Positions 34,792-43,629 are shown, counted from the first letter of the stretch. The stretch is 64,000 nucleotides of DNA from CAVSQX01 sp963730225 (GCA_963730225.1 CAVSQX010000004.1:1802291-1866290); one strand, 5' to 3'. The notes: generated by a model not told the origin, from the letters alone. Program-made: numbers and translations.

Positions 34792-37056
34792 ATGGTCCAG
34801 GAAGCCACGATTGCCATTGACGGCATGAGCTGCGCCAGTTGCGTCGCGCATGTTGGCAAGGCCGCGCGAGCGGTGGGCGGCGTGGATGCGGTGGAGGTTA
34901 ATCTCGCCGCCGGGCGCGCTCGCGTGCGGTTCGATCCGGCCAAAACGGATGCCCGACAGATCGCCGCCGCCATCAGCGACAGTGGCTATTCCGCCGAGCC
35001 GCAGTCGCCGGGCGCTGCCGGGCAGCGCGAAGATTCTCGCTTGCAAAAACAGGATTCGGCTGCCCGACACTGGCTGGCTCGCGCTGTCGTCGGTTTCATG
35101 CTTTGGTTACCCGTCGAGCTGACGCACTGGGCGCTGCGCATTTTCTATCCGAATTCCCATCAGGCACACGCACGCCTCAATGAGATCGCATTTCTCACCG
35201 CCACCGTCGCGATGATTTACGTCGGCGGCAGCTTCTTCAAAAGCGCCTGGTCCGCCTTTCGGCATCGCACCAGCAACATGGACACGCTCATCGCCCTGGG
35301 CGCCGGCACAGCTTACGGATACAGCCTGATCTTCTTTCTAGGCGGGCTGTTGCATCGCTGGCCCGCTCCGATGCCCGACCAACTTTATTTCATGGAGTCC
35401 TCCGCTCTGTTAAGCCTGATCAGCCTCGGCCATTATCTGGAAGCCCGCGCCCGGCGGTTGGCGGGCAGCGCGATCCGCCAATTACTGAACCTTTCACCCG
35501 CATCGGCCCTGCGGTTGCCCGACATCGCCGCGGCGCCGCAGGAAGTCGCCGTCGCCGATTTGCATGTCGGCGACCTCGTTCTGATTCGGCCCGGCGATCG
35601 GGTGCCCGTCGACGGCGTGGTTGTCGAAGGATCATCCAGCGTCGATCAATCCATGATCACCGGCGAGCCGCTGCCGATCCTGCGGGAATCGGGCCAGGCG
35701 GTCATCGGTGGGACGATCAATGTCGATGGCCGGCTGATTGTGCGGGCCAGCAAGATCGGCGCGGATTCCGCCCTGGCGCAAATCGTCCAATTGGTGGAAT
35801 CGGCTCAATCAAGCCGGCCGCCGATTCAGCGGTTGGCCGATCGCATCGCTTCGGTGTTCGTGCCGACCGTGCTGGGAATCGCGCTGCTGACGGCGGTCGG
35901 TTGGGTCGCCTGGGGCTGGACGCACCATTGGACCGACGCGGCGACCTGCGCCGCCGTTGCCCGGGCGGCGTGCAGCGTGCTGTTGATCGCCTGTCCCTGC
36001 GCCCTGGGATTGGCCGTCCCCGCGGCGTTGATGGTCGGCACGGGTCGAGCGGCTCAGCACGGCATTCTCATCCGCGACATCGACGCGCTCCAGCAGGCCG
36101 CCCGCATCGGCGTGATCGCGCTGGACAAAACCGGAACCATCACCCTCGGCAAACCGGCGATCGTGGAAATCGTCTGCAACGACGGCGTCGGCGAAGTGGA
36201 ATTATTGCGACAAGCCGCCGCGTTGGAGCAGTTCAGTTCCCATCCGCTGGCCCGTGCGATCACCGAGTCAGCGCGAGCTCGCGGAATTTCGATCCCGCAG
36301 CCGATTGAATTTGGAGCCGAAGCGGGCCTGGGCGTTTGGGGACAGGTCGACGGACGATCGCTGCTGGTGGGGAGTCGCGCCATGCTGGAGCGGCGGGGCC
36401 TGGTTTTGAACACGTCCGAAAATCAGCGCACGCAGATTTATGTCGCTGCCGGTTCCGACGGACGATTTGAAACGATCGGCCGGTTCATCGTTGTCGATCC
36501 GATCAAAGAGGATTCGATAGCCGCCATCGCCGAGCTCAAGCGCATGAATCTGCGCCCGGTGATGTTGAGCGGAGATGTCGTCGCGGTGGCGGAGGTAGTG
36601 GCCAAGGCGGTGGGAATCGACGAAGTTCACGCCGCCGCGACGCCGGCCGACAAGGCCGCAATCATCAGTCAATTGAGGAGCAAAGGGCAATTGGTCGCCA
36701 TGGTCGGCGACGGGATCAACGACGCCCCCGCCCTGGCGGCGGCCGATCTGGGAATCGCCATCGGCGGCGGCAGCGATGTCGCCCGGGAAGCCGGCGGAAT
36801 CGTTCTGGTCGGCGCCAGCCTGCACGGCGTCGCCGCCGCCGCCCGCATTTCACGGGCGACCATGAAAAAAATTCGGCAGAATCTTTTTCTCGCATTTATT
36901 TACAACGTGCTGGCGATTCCGCTGGCGGCTTTTGGATTTCTCACCCCGCTGATCGCCGCCGCCGCCATGGCGCTGTCGGACCTGTGCGTCATCGGCAACG
37001 CCCTGCTGCTGCGGCGGGCAAAAATCGACGCAAGTACCGGCCGGTTTCGGAATTAA
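34792..37056 (+). CDS. copA: Copper-translocating P1B-type ATPase
   Basis: A 754-residue heavy-metal P-type ATPase. One N-terminal HMA domain has GMSCASC at about residues 11-17. The actuator domain carries MITGEPLP, the membrane metal site is CPC at about residues 400-402 (ACPCALGLAVP), the phosphorylation site is DKTGT near 444, and GDGINDAPALAAADLG is the hinge. CPC with an HMA domain points to Cu(I) export. Start ATG 34792. No CsoR or CueR regulator is seen nearby. Confidence 0.94.
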   Translation: MVQEATIAIDGMSCASCVAHVGKAARAVGGVDAVEVNLAAGRARVRFDPAKTDARQIAAAISDSGYSAEPQSPGAAGQREDSRLQKQDSAARHWLARAVVGFMLWLPVELTHWALRIFYPNSHQAHARLNEIAFLTATVAMIYVGGSFFKSAWSAFRHRTSNMDTLIALGAGTAYGYSLIFFLGGLLHRWPAPMPDQLYFMESSALLSLISLGHYLEARARRLAGSAIRQLLNLSPASALRLPDIAAAPQEVAVADLHVGDLVLIRPGDRVPVDGVVVEGSSSVDQSMITGEPLPILRESGQAVIGGTINVDGRLIVRASKIGADSALAQIVQLVESAQSSRPPIQRLADRIASVFVPTVLGIALLTAVGWVAWGWTHHWTDAATCAAVARAACSVLLIACPCALGLAVPAALMVGTGRAAQHGILIRDIDALQQAARIGVIALDKTGTITLGKPAIVEIVCNDGVGEVELLRQAAALEQFSSHPLARAITESARARGISIPQPIEFGAEAGLGVWGQVDGRSLLVGSRAMLERRGLVLNTSENQRTQIYVAAGSDGRFETIGRFIVVDPIKEDSIAAIAELKRMNLRPVMLSGDVVAVAEVVAKAVGIDEVHAAATPADKAAIISQLRSKGQLVAMVGDGINDAPALAAADLGIAIGGGSDVAREAGGIVLVGASLHGVAAAARISRATMKKIRQNLFLAFIYNVLAIPLAAFGFLTPLIAAAAMALSDLCVIGNALLLRRAKIDASTGRFRN

Positions 37057-37139
37057 ATTTTCCGTTTTTCGCGGCTTGACTGGCGCACCCCACCTCGCTT
37101 CAATACCGCCACTTTCAACCCTTTTGCGTGAGGGAAGCT

Positions 37140-37547
37140 ATGAACAAGCAACTCGTCTCCGTTGGTTTCAGTGCTCGTCTGGCCGCGCCCGGCGCCGATG
37201 CCGATGAAGATTGGAGCGCATCCATCGACGCGCCCGGCGAGTCGTGGCGGGAGGATCTTTCCCCCAGCGCTGCCAAGCGAAAAGCCAAGGATGACGACGA
37301 AGGCAAAGAGGAGGAGGAAAAAGAGGACGAAGACGAGACCGAAAAGGAGTTCGAGGAGGAAGAGGAGGACGAAGAAGAGGAGGAGGAAGAAGACCTGGAC
37401 GAGGAGGAAGAGGACGATTTGGAAGATGAGGACGAGGAAGACGAAGAGGATGATGAAGACGAGGAGGAAGAGGAAGAATTCGACGATCCCGACGACGACG
37501 ATTACGACGACGACGATGACGAAGATTTCGACGACGAGGAAGAATGA
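37140..37547 (+). CDS. Extremely acidic low-complexity protein
   Basis: A 135-residue protein. The first 50 residues are of normal composition (MNKQLVSVGFSARLAAPGAD, later SWREDLSPSAAKRKAK). Residues about 51-135 are almost entirely Glu and Asp with a few Lys, Phe and Tyr, first Glu-rich and then Asp-rich. The DNA there is a GAG/GAA/GAC-purine tract, yet the frame stays open and ends with TGA, so it is probably translated. It may be a cation or basic-protein binder; no function is known. The start is ATG at 37140. Confidence 0.6.
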   Translation: MNKQLVSVGFSARLAAPGADADEDWSASIDAPGESWREDLSPSAAKRKAKDDDEGKEEEEKEDEDETEKEFEEEEEDEEEEEEEDLDEEEEDDLEDEDEEDEEDDEDEEEEEEFDDPDDDDYDDDDDEDFDDEEE

Positions 37548-37584
37548 GTCGTCTTAGTGGAACCGCCGCGATTGCCGCGGGAAT

Positions 37585-38943
37585 TCAGCGGGTATTGCTT
37601 CCCATCGGCGTGAGCACATTCAAGCTTCCGCGGCGAACCACAGCCGGCGCAACGGCGGATTTGGCGGGACAGCGGGCGGCGAATTCATCGTAATATTTGT
37701 TGATGAATGTGCGCGTCACCCATGACGTGCCGTCGGCCAATCCGCAGATCGTGGTGCCGGGCATGATTCCCTGAGTTTTTTCCAGTTCCATCAGCATTTC
37801 CAGATCCCCCTGCCGGCCTTCACCAGCGACGATCCGATCCAGAATTTTCCGCATCCACGCGCTGCCTTCCCGGCACGGCGTGCATTGGCCGCAGCTTTCG
37901 TGGGCGTAAAACCGCACGCAGTTACGCAGGGCCAACACCATGTCGGTTTTGTCGTTCATGACGATCATGCCCGCCGTCCCCAGGCCCAGGCAGCCGCCGC
38001 GAAATCGCACATCGTCAAAATCGAGGCGGATGTCGAGTTGATCCGGCCCCAGCACGCCCATCGAAATTCCACCGCAGATGGTCCCTTTGTGTTTCCCGCC
38101 TTTCATGCCGCCGGACAACTTGTTGATCGCATAATCCAGCGTGATGCCCAACTCATCTTCATAAATCCCAGGTTTGTTCACATGCCCGGACATGCCGTAG
38201 AGCTTTGGCCCCGGCGAGGATTTGGTGCCCATCGACTTGAACCATTCCGGCCCGTTGTCGCGCACCATGATTTCCGGAACACAGCAAAGCGTTTCGACAT
38301 TGTTGATCACCGTCGGCCGGGCGAACGCCCCGGCAATCGCCGGAAACGGCGGCTTGTTCCTCGGCCAGCCGCGCTTGCCTTCCAGCGCTTCCAGCAGGCC
38401 GGTTTCTTCTCCGCAGATGTACGCCCCGGCGCCGCGGTGCACGTAGCATTCCAGTTTTTTCCCCGAGCCCAGAATTCCCTGTGGGCCGAAAATCTTATGC
38501 TCGTACGCTTCCTTCACGGCGCGCTCCAGCACCTTCGTTTGCCGGTGATATTCACCTCGAATGAAGATGTAGGCGATGTCCAACTGCGTCGCCAGCGCGC
38601 AGATGGCGATGCCTTCGAGCATGCTGTGCGGATCGTAATCCATCAGATAACGATCCTTGAAAGTTCCCGGCTCCGACTCGTCGGCGTTGACGGCCAAGTA
38701 ATGCGGGCCCTTCTTTTCCTTCGGTACAAACGACCATTTCTGCCCCGCCGAAAACCCCGCCCCGCCACGGCCGCGCAGGCCCGAATCGGTCACGATCTTG
38801 ATGATCTGCTCGGCTGGGAGATCGAGCGCTTTTTTCAAAGCCGCATATCCGCCGGTGGCGACGTAGTCGTCGTACCAATTGACTTTGCGCTTCGCCGGAT
38901 CGGCGTTAATTCGTTTCACCAGGACGGGTTCGGTGTAGGCCAT
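37585..38943 (-). CDS. nuoF: NADH-quinone oxidoreductase subunit F
   Basis: A 452-residue NuoF of respiratory complex I, which oxidises NADH and passes electrons through FMN to iron-sulfur cluster N3. The NADH/FMN site shows GLRGRGGAGFSAGQKW and NADESEPGTFKDRYL, with GAGAYICGEETGLLEALEG after it. The N3 ligands are in ESCGQCTPCREGSAWM with a later Cys in TTICGLADG. Start ATG 38943. It is the last gene of a minus-strand run that begins with nuoD; a hairpin repeat and a small gene separate it from nuoE. Confidence 0.96.
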   Translation of the reverse strand: MAYTEPVLVKRINADPAKRKVNWYDDYVATGGYAALKKALDLPAEQIIKIVTDSGLRGRGGAGFSAGQKWSFVPKEKKGPHYLAVNADESEPGTFKDRYLMDYDPHSMLEGIAICALATQLDIAYIFIRGEYHRQTKVLERAVKEAYEHKIFGPQGILGSGKKLECYVHRGAGAYICGEETGLLEALEGKRGWPRNKPPFPAIAGAFARPTVINNVETLCCVPEIMVRDNGPEWFKSMGTKSSPGPKLYGMSGHVNKPGIYEDELGITLDYAINKLSGGMKGGKHKGTICGGISMGVLGPDQLDIRLDFDDVRFRGGCLGLGTAGMIVMNDKTDMVLALRNCVRFYAHESCGQCTPCREGSAWMRKILDRIVAGEGRQGDLEMLMELEKTQGIMPGTTICGLADGTSWVTRTFINKYYDEFAARCPAKSAVAPAVVRRGSLNVLTPMGSNTR

Positions 38944-38970
38944 GATTGTTTCCGGAAATTAAACGTTCAT

Positions 38971-39054
38971 TTCACCACGGAGGCACGGAGAACACGGAGA
39001 GAAAAATCTTAAATCAGGAATTCTTCTCCGTGTTCTCCGTGCCTCCGTGGTGAA
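38971..39054. repeat. Hairpin repeat, family A (CACGGAGGM units), copy 1
   Basis: The left arm, 38971-39003, has three tandem CACGGAG-type units spaced 8-9 bases. The right arm, 39021-39054, is its near-perfect inverse. The loop is about 17 bases. It lies between nuoF and the small gene, and its right arm encodes the last residues of that gene. Confidence 0.88.
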
Positions 39055-39274
39055 TCTTCTCCACAATTACCTCATCAATCACCGTTCTCCGAAGTTTCAC
39101 ATTTGGGTCTGCCGGCAACGGCTTCTCCTCAATCTTACAGTCTCGATACACCGTCTTCGAGGGCGTGGCCGTCACATCCGTTTCGACCGCCTTTTTCACG
39201 TATCCGAACTGCCGCCCCAGCCAGCCGAGAAACCCGTTGCCGGGAAGACGATTTGCGGGAGTCGGTTCTTTCAT
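39014..39274 (-). CDS. Small conserved-looking protein with a repeat-derived tail
   Basis: An 86-residue protein, function unknown. The body (GFLGWLGRQFGYVKKAVETD, TVYRDCKIEEKPLPADPNVK, LRRTVIDEVIVE) has normal coding character and reads like a short conserved planctomycete family. The last dozen or so residues (IHHGGTENTEKNS) are encoded by the arm of the family A hairpin repeat, so the gene's 3' end has been replaced or extended by the element. Its ATG overlaps the phosphatase stop (ATGA at 39271-39274). Confidence 0.6.
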   Translation of the reverse strand: MKEPTPANRLPGNGFLGWLGRQFGYVKKAVETDVTATPSKTVYRDCKIEEKPLPADPNVKLRRTVIDEVIVEKIHHGGTENTEKNS

Positions 39275-39870
39275 TGCTCGTTCGATGTTGGCGACCGCTC
39301 TATTCTAACCGTTCGGCTGGCCGGATCGTAGTCGGCGATAAACTTGCGGATGTCGGCGATGTCGCGGTCGGAATGGCCAAACGCACGGATGGAATCGATC
39401 GCCTTCTGCTTGTCGTAGCCCAGCCCCGATTCCTGATAAGCCGCCACAAACATGCCCGTGCGGCGAACGCCCTGGGCGCAGTGCACCAGCACGGGCTGAT
39501 TCGCGGGCGTCTGCACCGCGTCCAGAAACTGTTGAATCTGATCGCTCGTCGGCCAGCCGCCCAACGGCACTTCGATGTGCTGGAGCGGAATGTGATGGCT
39601 GGAAAGAAATTGTTCCTCCCGCTCAAACTGCGGCTTGTTCGGATCCGACCGCTCCTGATCGTCGACCAGACTGATCACCAGATGCGGATGCAGCCGCCCT
39701 ACCGCATTTGAGAACTCGGCCACGCCGCGATTGCCGCAGCGATAGAGCACGCCCGGTTGGACGGCCGCAAAATGATACGTTCGGAAAGTGAGCCAACCGA
39801 CCGTTCCAGCCAGGATGCAGAAAAGAATTGCCCCCGCGATCGCGACTCGCCGCAGCCAGCGCTTCGCCAT
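39271..39870 (-). CDS. Membrane-anchored dual-specificity/tyrosine phosphatase
   Basis: A 199-residue phosphatase with an N-terminal membrane helix (VAIAGAILFCILAGTVGWL) and the Cys-loop VLVHCAQGVRRTGMFVAAY, the HCxxGxxR signature whose Cys is the nucleophile. VISLVDDQERSD precedes it and could hold the general acid; HIEVPLGGWPTSDQIQQFL is typical of bacterial DSP-like enzymes. The catalytic domain probably lies outside the cytoplasmic membrane. Start and stop overlap nuoE (shared base 39870) and the small gene, so it is translated within the nuo run. Confidence 0.85.
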   Translation of the reverse strand: MAKRWLRRVAIAGAILFCILAGTVGWLTFRTYHFAAVQPGVLYRCGNRGVAEFSNAVGRLHPHLVISLVDDQERSDPNKPQFEREEQFLSSHHIPLQHIEVPLGGWPTSDQIQQFLDAVQTPANQPVLVHCAQGVRRTGMFVAAYQESGLGYDKQKAIDSIRAFGHSDRDIADIRKFIADYDPASRTVRIERSPTSNEQ

Positions 39871-40451
39871 CAGTGGCCGTCCGCTTCGGTTTCCCAGTCG
39901 ATGGTCGGATCTTTGAAATCGTTCGGATCGGCCGGCAACGCAGCCAGAATCTTGTCGAACTGATCCCTGGTCAGATCTTCGTACAGAACATCATTCACCA
40001 GCGCCACCGGCGCCGTCCCGCAGGCCCCGAGGCATTCCAATTCCACCAGCGTGATTTTTCCGTCCCCCGTCGTCTCGCCCTCTTCGACGTTCAGCTTCTT
40101 CTTCAGATGTTCGGTCAATTCCCTTGACCCGCAGATTTCACACGACAGCGATCGGCAGACCGCCAACAGATATTTTCCCTTGGGCCGCAGCCAGTATTCC
40201 TCGTAAAACGTCGCCGTGTCCAGCGCCTCGGCCGGCGCGATCTCCAGAAACTCCGCGACCTCGGCGATCGCCTGCGAGGGAATCCAGTTGTAGGTGTGCT
40301 GAATCAGGTGCAAGGCGGGCAGAAGCACCGCGCGCTTGGTTGGATAGCGCGGAAAATATGTCTCCTGCAAATGAGATTTGAGTGATTCGGTTAAAAACGG
40401 ACCTTCGCTGGTTCTTAGCGGTGCGGTGCGATTTTCCGTAGTCCAGGCCAT
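39870..40451 (-). CDS. nuoE: NADH-quinone oxidoreductase subunit E
   Basis: A 193-residue NuoE, the thioredoxin-fold [2Fe-2S] (N1a) subunit of complex I. LHLIQHTYNWIPSQAIAEVA and LDTATFYEEYW are typical, and the four ligands are in CRSLSCEICGS and LECLGACGTAPV. It normally sits directly beside nuoF; here the phosphatase and a small gene are in between. Start ATG 40451. Confidence 0.95.
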   Translation of the reverse strand: MAWTTENRTAPLRTSEGPFLTESLKSHLQETYFPRYPTKRAVLLPALHLIQHTYNWIPSQAIAEVAEFLEIAPAEALDTATFYEEYWLRPKGKYLLAVCRSLSCEICGSRELTEHLKKKLNVEEGETTGDGKITLVELECLGACGTAPVALVNDVLYEDLTRDQFDKILAALPADPNDFKDPTIDWETEADGH

Positions 40452-40473
40452 AGAACATCTGCTCCACGATTAC

Positions 40474-40860
40474 CTAATTCATTCCACTCAGCCGGGCGAC
40501 GTGCGCGTCGCAGGAATCAATTTGCGCGCCATGATATTTCGCCGTGGCGACAATTAACAGATCAGCACTCTGCACCGTCAAGCCTCGCGATCGGGCCAGT
40601 CGACCCAGGTCGATCGCCTGTTCCCACACGTGATCGTTGATCTCGAGGCCGGCAACGACACTTTCGAGCGATTTCAAAGCGTCCCGTTCACCAGCGCCCC
40701 GAACACCGTGCCAGAGCTCCAGTCGAACGATGTTACACCAGGCCGCTTGCCCTTCCAGCAACAGGTCACTAACGCGCTGGCGCACGACCGGATCGCCGTG
40801 AGGCCGCAGCGTCTCGATCCAACTTGAGGTATCAACGAGAACCACGCCATCTCGCCTCAT
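40474..40860 (-). CDS. vapC: VapC-type PIN-domain toxin
   Basis: A 128-residue PIN-domain ribonuclease. The acidic residues appear in VLVDTSSWIE, NIVRLELWHGV and QSADLLIVATA with a later IDSCDAHVARL, matching the four-acid PIN site. It is the toxin of a VapBC pair; its ATG at 40860 overlaps the antitoxin 3' end by 29 bases. An in-frame ATG at 40872 is possible. The pair sits between nuoD and nuoE, a clear insertion in the nuo run. Confidence 0.85.
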   Translation of the reverse strand: MRRDGVVLVDTSSWIETLRPHGDPVVRQRVSDLLLEGQAAWCNIVRLELWHGVRGAGERDALKSLESVVAGLEINDHVWEQAIDLGRLARSRGLTVQSADLLIVATAKYHGAQIDSCDAHVARLSGMN

Positions 40861-41071
40861 GTCGACGGTCACGCTCCGAGCGGAGTTCTCTAAGCTCCTT
40901 CTGCGTCATCATGGTTTTGAAAGTCCCGAATTTTGCAATCACCTCGCGTGCCCTTCGTCGCCGATTGTATTCCTCAATTGCCGCCAGCACCGCCTCGCGC
41001 TTGGTGGCGGTCTTTGCGTGCCGCATCATCTCCCTGAGCATCGCGTCGGGAATATCAATCGTCGTTTTCAT
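40832..41071 (-). CDS. vapB: VapB-type antitoxin
   Basis: A 79-residue ribbon-helix-helix antitoxin. MKTTIDIPDAMLREMMRHAK is the DNA-binding strand-helix and TKREAVLAAIEEYNRRRRAR the second helix. The C-terminal part wraps VapC. Start ATG 41071; it overlaps vapC, so the two are coupled and should autorepress. Confidence 0.88.
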   Translation of the reverse strand: MKTTIDIPDAMLREMMRHAKTATKREAVLAAIEEYNRRRRAREVIAKFGTFKTMMTQKELRELRSERDRRHEARWRGSR

Positions 41072-41142
41072 GCTTCCAATTATCGTCCATTTGGATTCTC
41101 AAATCAACCCATTTGTATTCCGGCGGATGTGCCGAAACCGGA

Positions 41143-42417
41143 TTACCGATCCAATTCCGCCGCGATGATGTTGACGCTTCCCAGCACGGCCACCACGTCG
41201 CTGATCATGTGCCCCTCGATCAATTTCGGAAACGTCTGATAGTTGATGTAGCACGGCGGGCGCGTCCGGCATCGCCAGGGCTTGTCGTCGCCCGAGCTGA
41301 CAATGTAATAACCCAGCTCCCCGTTGCCCGATTCGATGCAGTTGTAAACTTCCCCGCGCGGAGCCTTGAACCCGCGGTTGGTCATGATCAATTCGAAATG
41401 TTGAATCAGCCCTTCGATGCTGCTGTAAACCTGATCCTTGGGCGGCAACACATCCTTCCCCTCCGGCGACACATTCACCGGCCCCTGCGGCAGATTGTCA
41501 ATCAACTGCCGAATGATCGACAGGCTTTGCTTCATCTCCTCCAATCGCACCAGATACCGGGCGTACACATCGCCGGTTTCCATCACCGGCACCTTGAATT
41601 CCACCGCCGGTGAATCCTTCCCGTCCCAGTTCTTGGCGAAGCACAGATACGGCTCATCCTTGCGAATATCCCGCCGAACCCCGCTGGCCCGCGCCATCGG
41701 ACCCGACAAACTCCACGCGATCGCCTCTTCCCGGCTGATATATCCCACGCCCTTGGTGCGATCGATGAAAATCCGATTCTTGTTCAGCAGCGCTTCCACA
41801 TCCGCCATCGCCGGCGGCATGTCCTGATCGACGAATTTCTTCACCATTCGCTTGAATGTTTCTTCATCCGGCAGATCCATGTTCAGCCCCCCTACCCGAG
41901 TCCAACTGGTGTGGAATCGCTGGCCGGACATGTATTCGACGATGTCGTAAATAGTTTCGCGCTGATTGAACCCGTAAAGAAAAGCCGTGAACGCCCCCAA
42001 ATCCAAACCCGCCGCTCCCACACAGAGCAGATGCGATTGAATTCTCCCCAATTCCCCGGCGATCGTCCGCAGCACTTTGCACCGCGGCGTCAGCTCGATG
42101 CCCATCAACTTCTCGGCCGCCCCGTGCCAGGCGAGCTCATTGTAGATCGGCGCCGAATAATCCATCCGATCGACGATGGTGACATATTGATTGTAATTTA
42201 AATCTTCACCACACTTCTCAAAGCCGCTGTGAAGATATCCGATGTGCGGGGTCGCTTTGACGATTCGTTCGCCGTCGAGTTCCAGGACCAATCGAAGCGT
42301 GGTGTGGGTGGCCGGGTGCTGCGGGCCGAAATTCAACGTCCAGCGATTGGTGTTGTCCGCCGTGCCTGGCGGCGCCAGCACGTCGGTTTCCCCCGCCGGC
42401 GTTAAGGTATATGGCAT
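41143..42417 (-). CDS. nuoD: NADH-quinone oxidoreductase subunit D
   Basis: A 424-residue NuoD, the 49-kDa quinone-site subunit of complex I. NFGPQHPATHTTLRLVLELD holds the HPATH quinone-site His, PHIGYLHSGFEKCGED and NYNQYVTIVDRMDYSAP follow, and the C-terminus ends DVVAVLGSVNIIAAELDR, as in the family. The ATG at 42417 or the one at 42429 may be used; longer frames to 42543 lack family likeness. It opens the minus-strand run vapB-vapC-nuoE-phosphatase-nuoF. No nuoA, B or C is seen upstream, so the nuo genes are split in this genome. Confidence 0.95.
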   Translation of the reverse strand: MPYTLTPAGETDVLAPPGTADNTNRWTLNFGPQHPATHTTLRLVLELDGERIVKATPHIGYLHSGFEKCGEDLNYNQYVTIVDRMDYSAPIYNELAWHGAAEKLMGIELTPRCKVLRTIAGELGRIQSHLLCVGAAGLDLGAFTAFLYGFNQRETIYDIVEYMSGQRFHTSWTRVGGLNMDLPDEETFKRMVKKFVDQDMPPAMADVEALLNKNRIFIDRTKGVGYISREEAIAWSLSGPMARASGVRRDIRKDEPYLCFAKNWDGKDSPAVEFKVPVMETGDVYARYLVRLEEMKQSLSIIRQLIDNLPQGPVNVSPEGKDVLPPKDQVYSSIEGLIQHFELIMTNRGFKAPRGEVYNCIESGNGELGYYIVSSGDDKPWRCRTRPPCYINYQTFPKLIEGHMISDVVAVLGSVNIIAAELDR

Positions 42418-42636
42418 GTCAACGACCATCCGTAGAAAATAGGGCCGTCGGCCCCAGGACACTCCCGCGGCCGACGGTTGGCGCGGCGGCATTATATGGA
42501 GTTCCGAATCCCCCCGCCACGGCCGAGGTCTGGCCGGCATCAACTGATTATTGGCGTCCCGACGATGTTTGATGAATATAAAACATACAGACTATAGGTT
42601 TCGTTCTCTTTATCTCTCCAAAATTGTCTGTACTAT

Positions 42637-42652
42637 TGTTCCACGTGGAGCA
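42637..42652. promoter_or_regulatory. parS-like site upstream of parB
   Basis: TGTTCCACGTGGAGCA, a 16-base palindrome with one mismatched pair. It matches the parS consensus TGTTTCACGTGAAACA at 13 of 16 positions and lies 27 bases before the parB ATG. Confidence 0.7.
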
Positions 42653-42679
42653 GATCTGCCAAATGAAAGGAGTCTGTCG

Positions 42680-43606
42680 ATGGCACCGCAACAGAAGAGT
42701 CGTTCGCGGCTTGGTCGAGGGTTGAACAGTCTATTGTCGTTGTCGGCCGATGCGATGGAGCCTCCGCCGCAAACGGAGGTCGTGGCATCGGAGGAACCGA
42801 CCGCGTCCGCAGCCGTGATGGCCGCGGTTGAGATGGATATTCCGATCGACCAGGTTTCGCCGAATCCGCATCAGCCACGGAAGACGATCGATGCTGGTCG
42901 ATTGGCACAATTGGCCGAGAGTGTGAAGAGTTCAGGCCTTATCCAGCCAATCGTGGTGCGCCGGATCGAAGGGGGCTACCAGTTGATTGCCGGGCAGCGA
43001 AGGCTGGAGGCGGCTCGCATCGCCGGATTGTCGAAGATCCCGGCGATTGTTCGTGACGTCGACAGCCTGACCCAGGCACAGCTTGCCCTGATTGAGAACA
43101 TTCAGCGCGAAGATCTAAATCCGCTCGACCGGGCGGCGGCGTACAAAACACTCATCGATCGACTCGGACTGACCCAAGCAGAGTTGGGGATTCGCCTCGG
43201 CGAAGAGCGGAGCAGCATCGCAAATTACCTTCGCCTGCTCGATCTGGCTCAGCCTGTCAAACAGTATCTCATTGATGGAAAGCTCACACTGGGCCATGCA
43301 AAGCTCCTTGCCGGCGTGGATGATCTGCTCGAGCAGCAGCGTATCGCCGAGCTGGCCGTCGCCCAGGAGTTGTCGGTGCGAAACCTGGAGCGATTGATCG
43401 AACATCGCCCACAAACACCCCAGACTCGTCGGCCTGCGGCAACAGATGCGTACATCACCCACTTGGAGAAGAACATTAGCCAGCAGTTGGGAATGCGCGT
43501 GCAAGTCCGCCGCCGCGGAAAGGGTGCCGGACGATTGGTCATCCACTACGCCTCGCTCGATCAGTTCGATCAATTGCTGGCGAGGATGGGGTTGAACTTG
43601 GAATAA
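42680..43606 (+). CDS. parB: Chromosome-partitioning protein ParB (Spo0J)
   Basis: A 308-residue ParB. The basic start KSRSRLGRGLNSLL is typical. The CTP-binding region has IDQVSPNPHQPRK, GLIQPIVVRR and GYQLIAGQRRLEAARIAG, then ENIQREDLNPLDRAAAYK. The HTH is LTQAELGIRLGEERSSIANY with KLTLGHAKLLAG, and a C-terminal dimerisation domain ends the protein. It loads at parS and spreads as a CTP-dependent clamp. ATG 42680 with AAAGGAG at 42667-42672. No parA is adjacent. parS-like palindromes lie on both sides. Confidence 0.95.
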   Translation: MAPQQKSRSRLGRGLNSLLSLSADAMEPPPQTEVVASEEPTASAAVMAAVEMDIPIDQVSPNPHQPRKTIDAGRLAQLAESVKSSGLIQPIVVRRIEGGYQLIAGQRRLEAARIAGLSKIPAIVRDVDSLTQAQLALIENIQREDLNPLDRAAAYKTLIDRLGLTQAELGIRLGEERSSIANYLRLLDLAQPVKQYLIDGKLTLGHAKLLAGVDDLLEQQRIAELAVAQELSVRNLERLIEHRPQTPQTRRPAATDAYITHLEKNISQQLGMRVQVRRRGKGAGRLVIHYASLDQFDQLLARMGLNLE

Positions 43607-43613
43607 CTCACGA

Positions 43614-43629
43614 TGTTCCACGTGGAACC
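43614..43629. promoter_or_regulatory. parS-like site downstream of parB
   Basis: TGTTCCACGTGGAACC, containing the perfect 14-base palindrome GTTCCACGTGGAAC at 43615-43628. It is 8 bases after the parB stop and differs from parS consensus mainly by the central C/G pairs. Confidence 0.75.

Noticed and set aside
37559..37584. Terminator between the acidic gene and nuoF
   Set aside because: A small CCGCG/CGCGG stem is present but short and without a T-run in either direction, so it is too weak to annotate.
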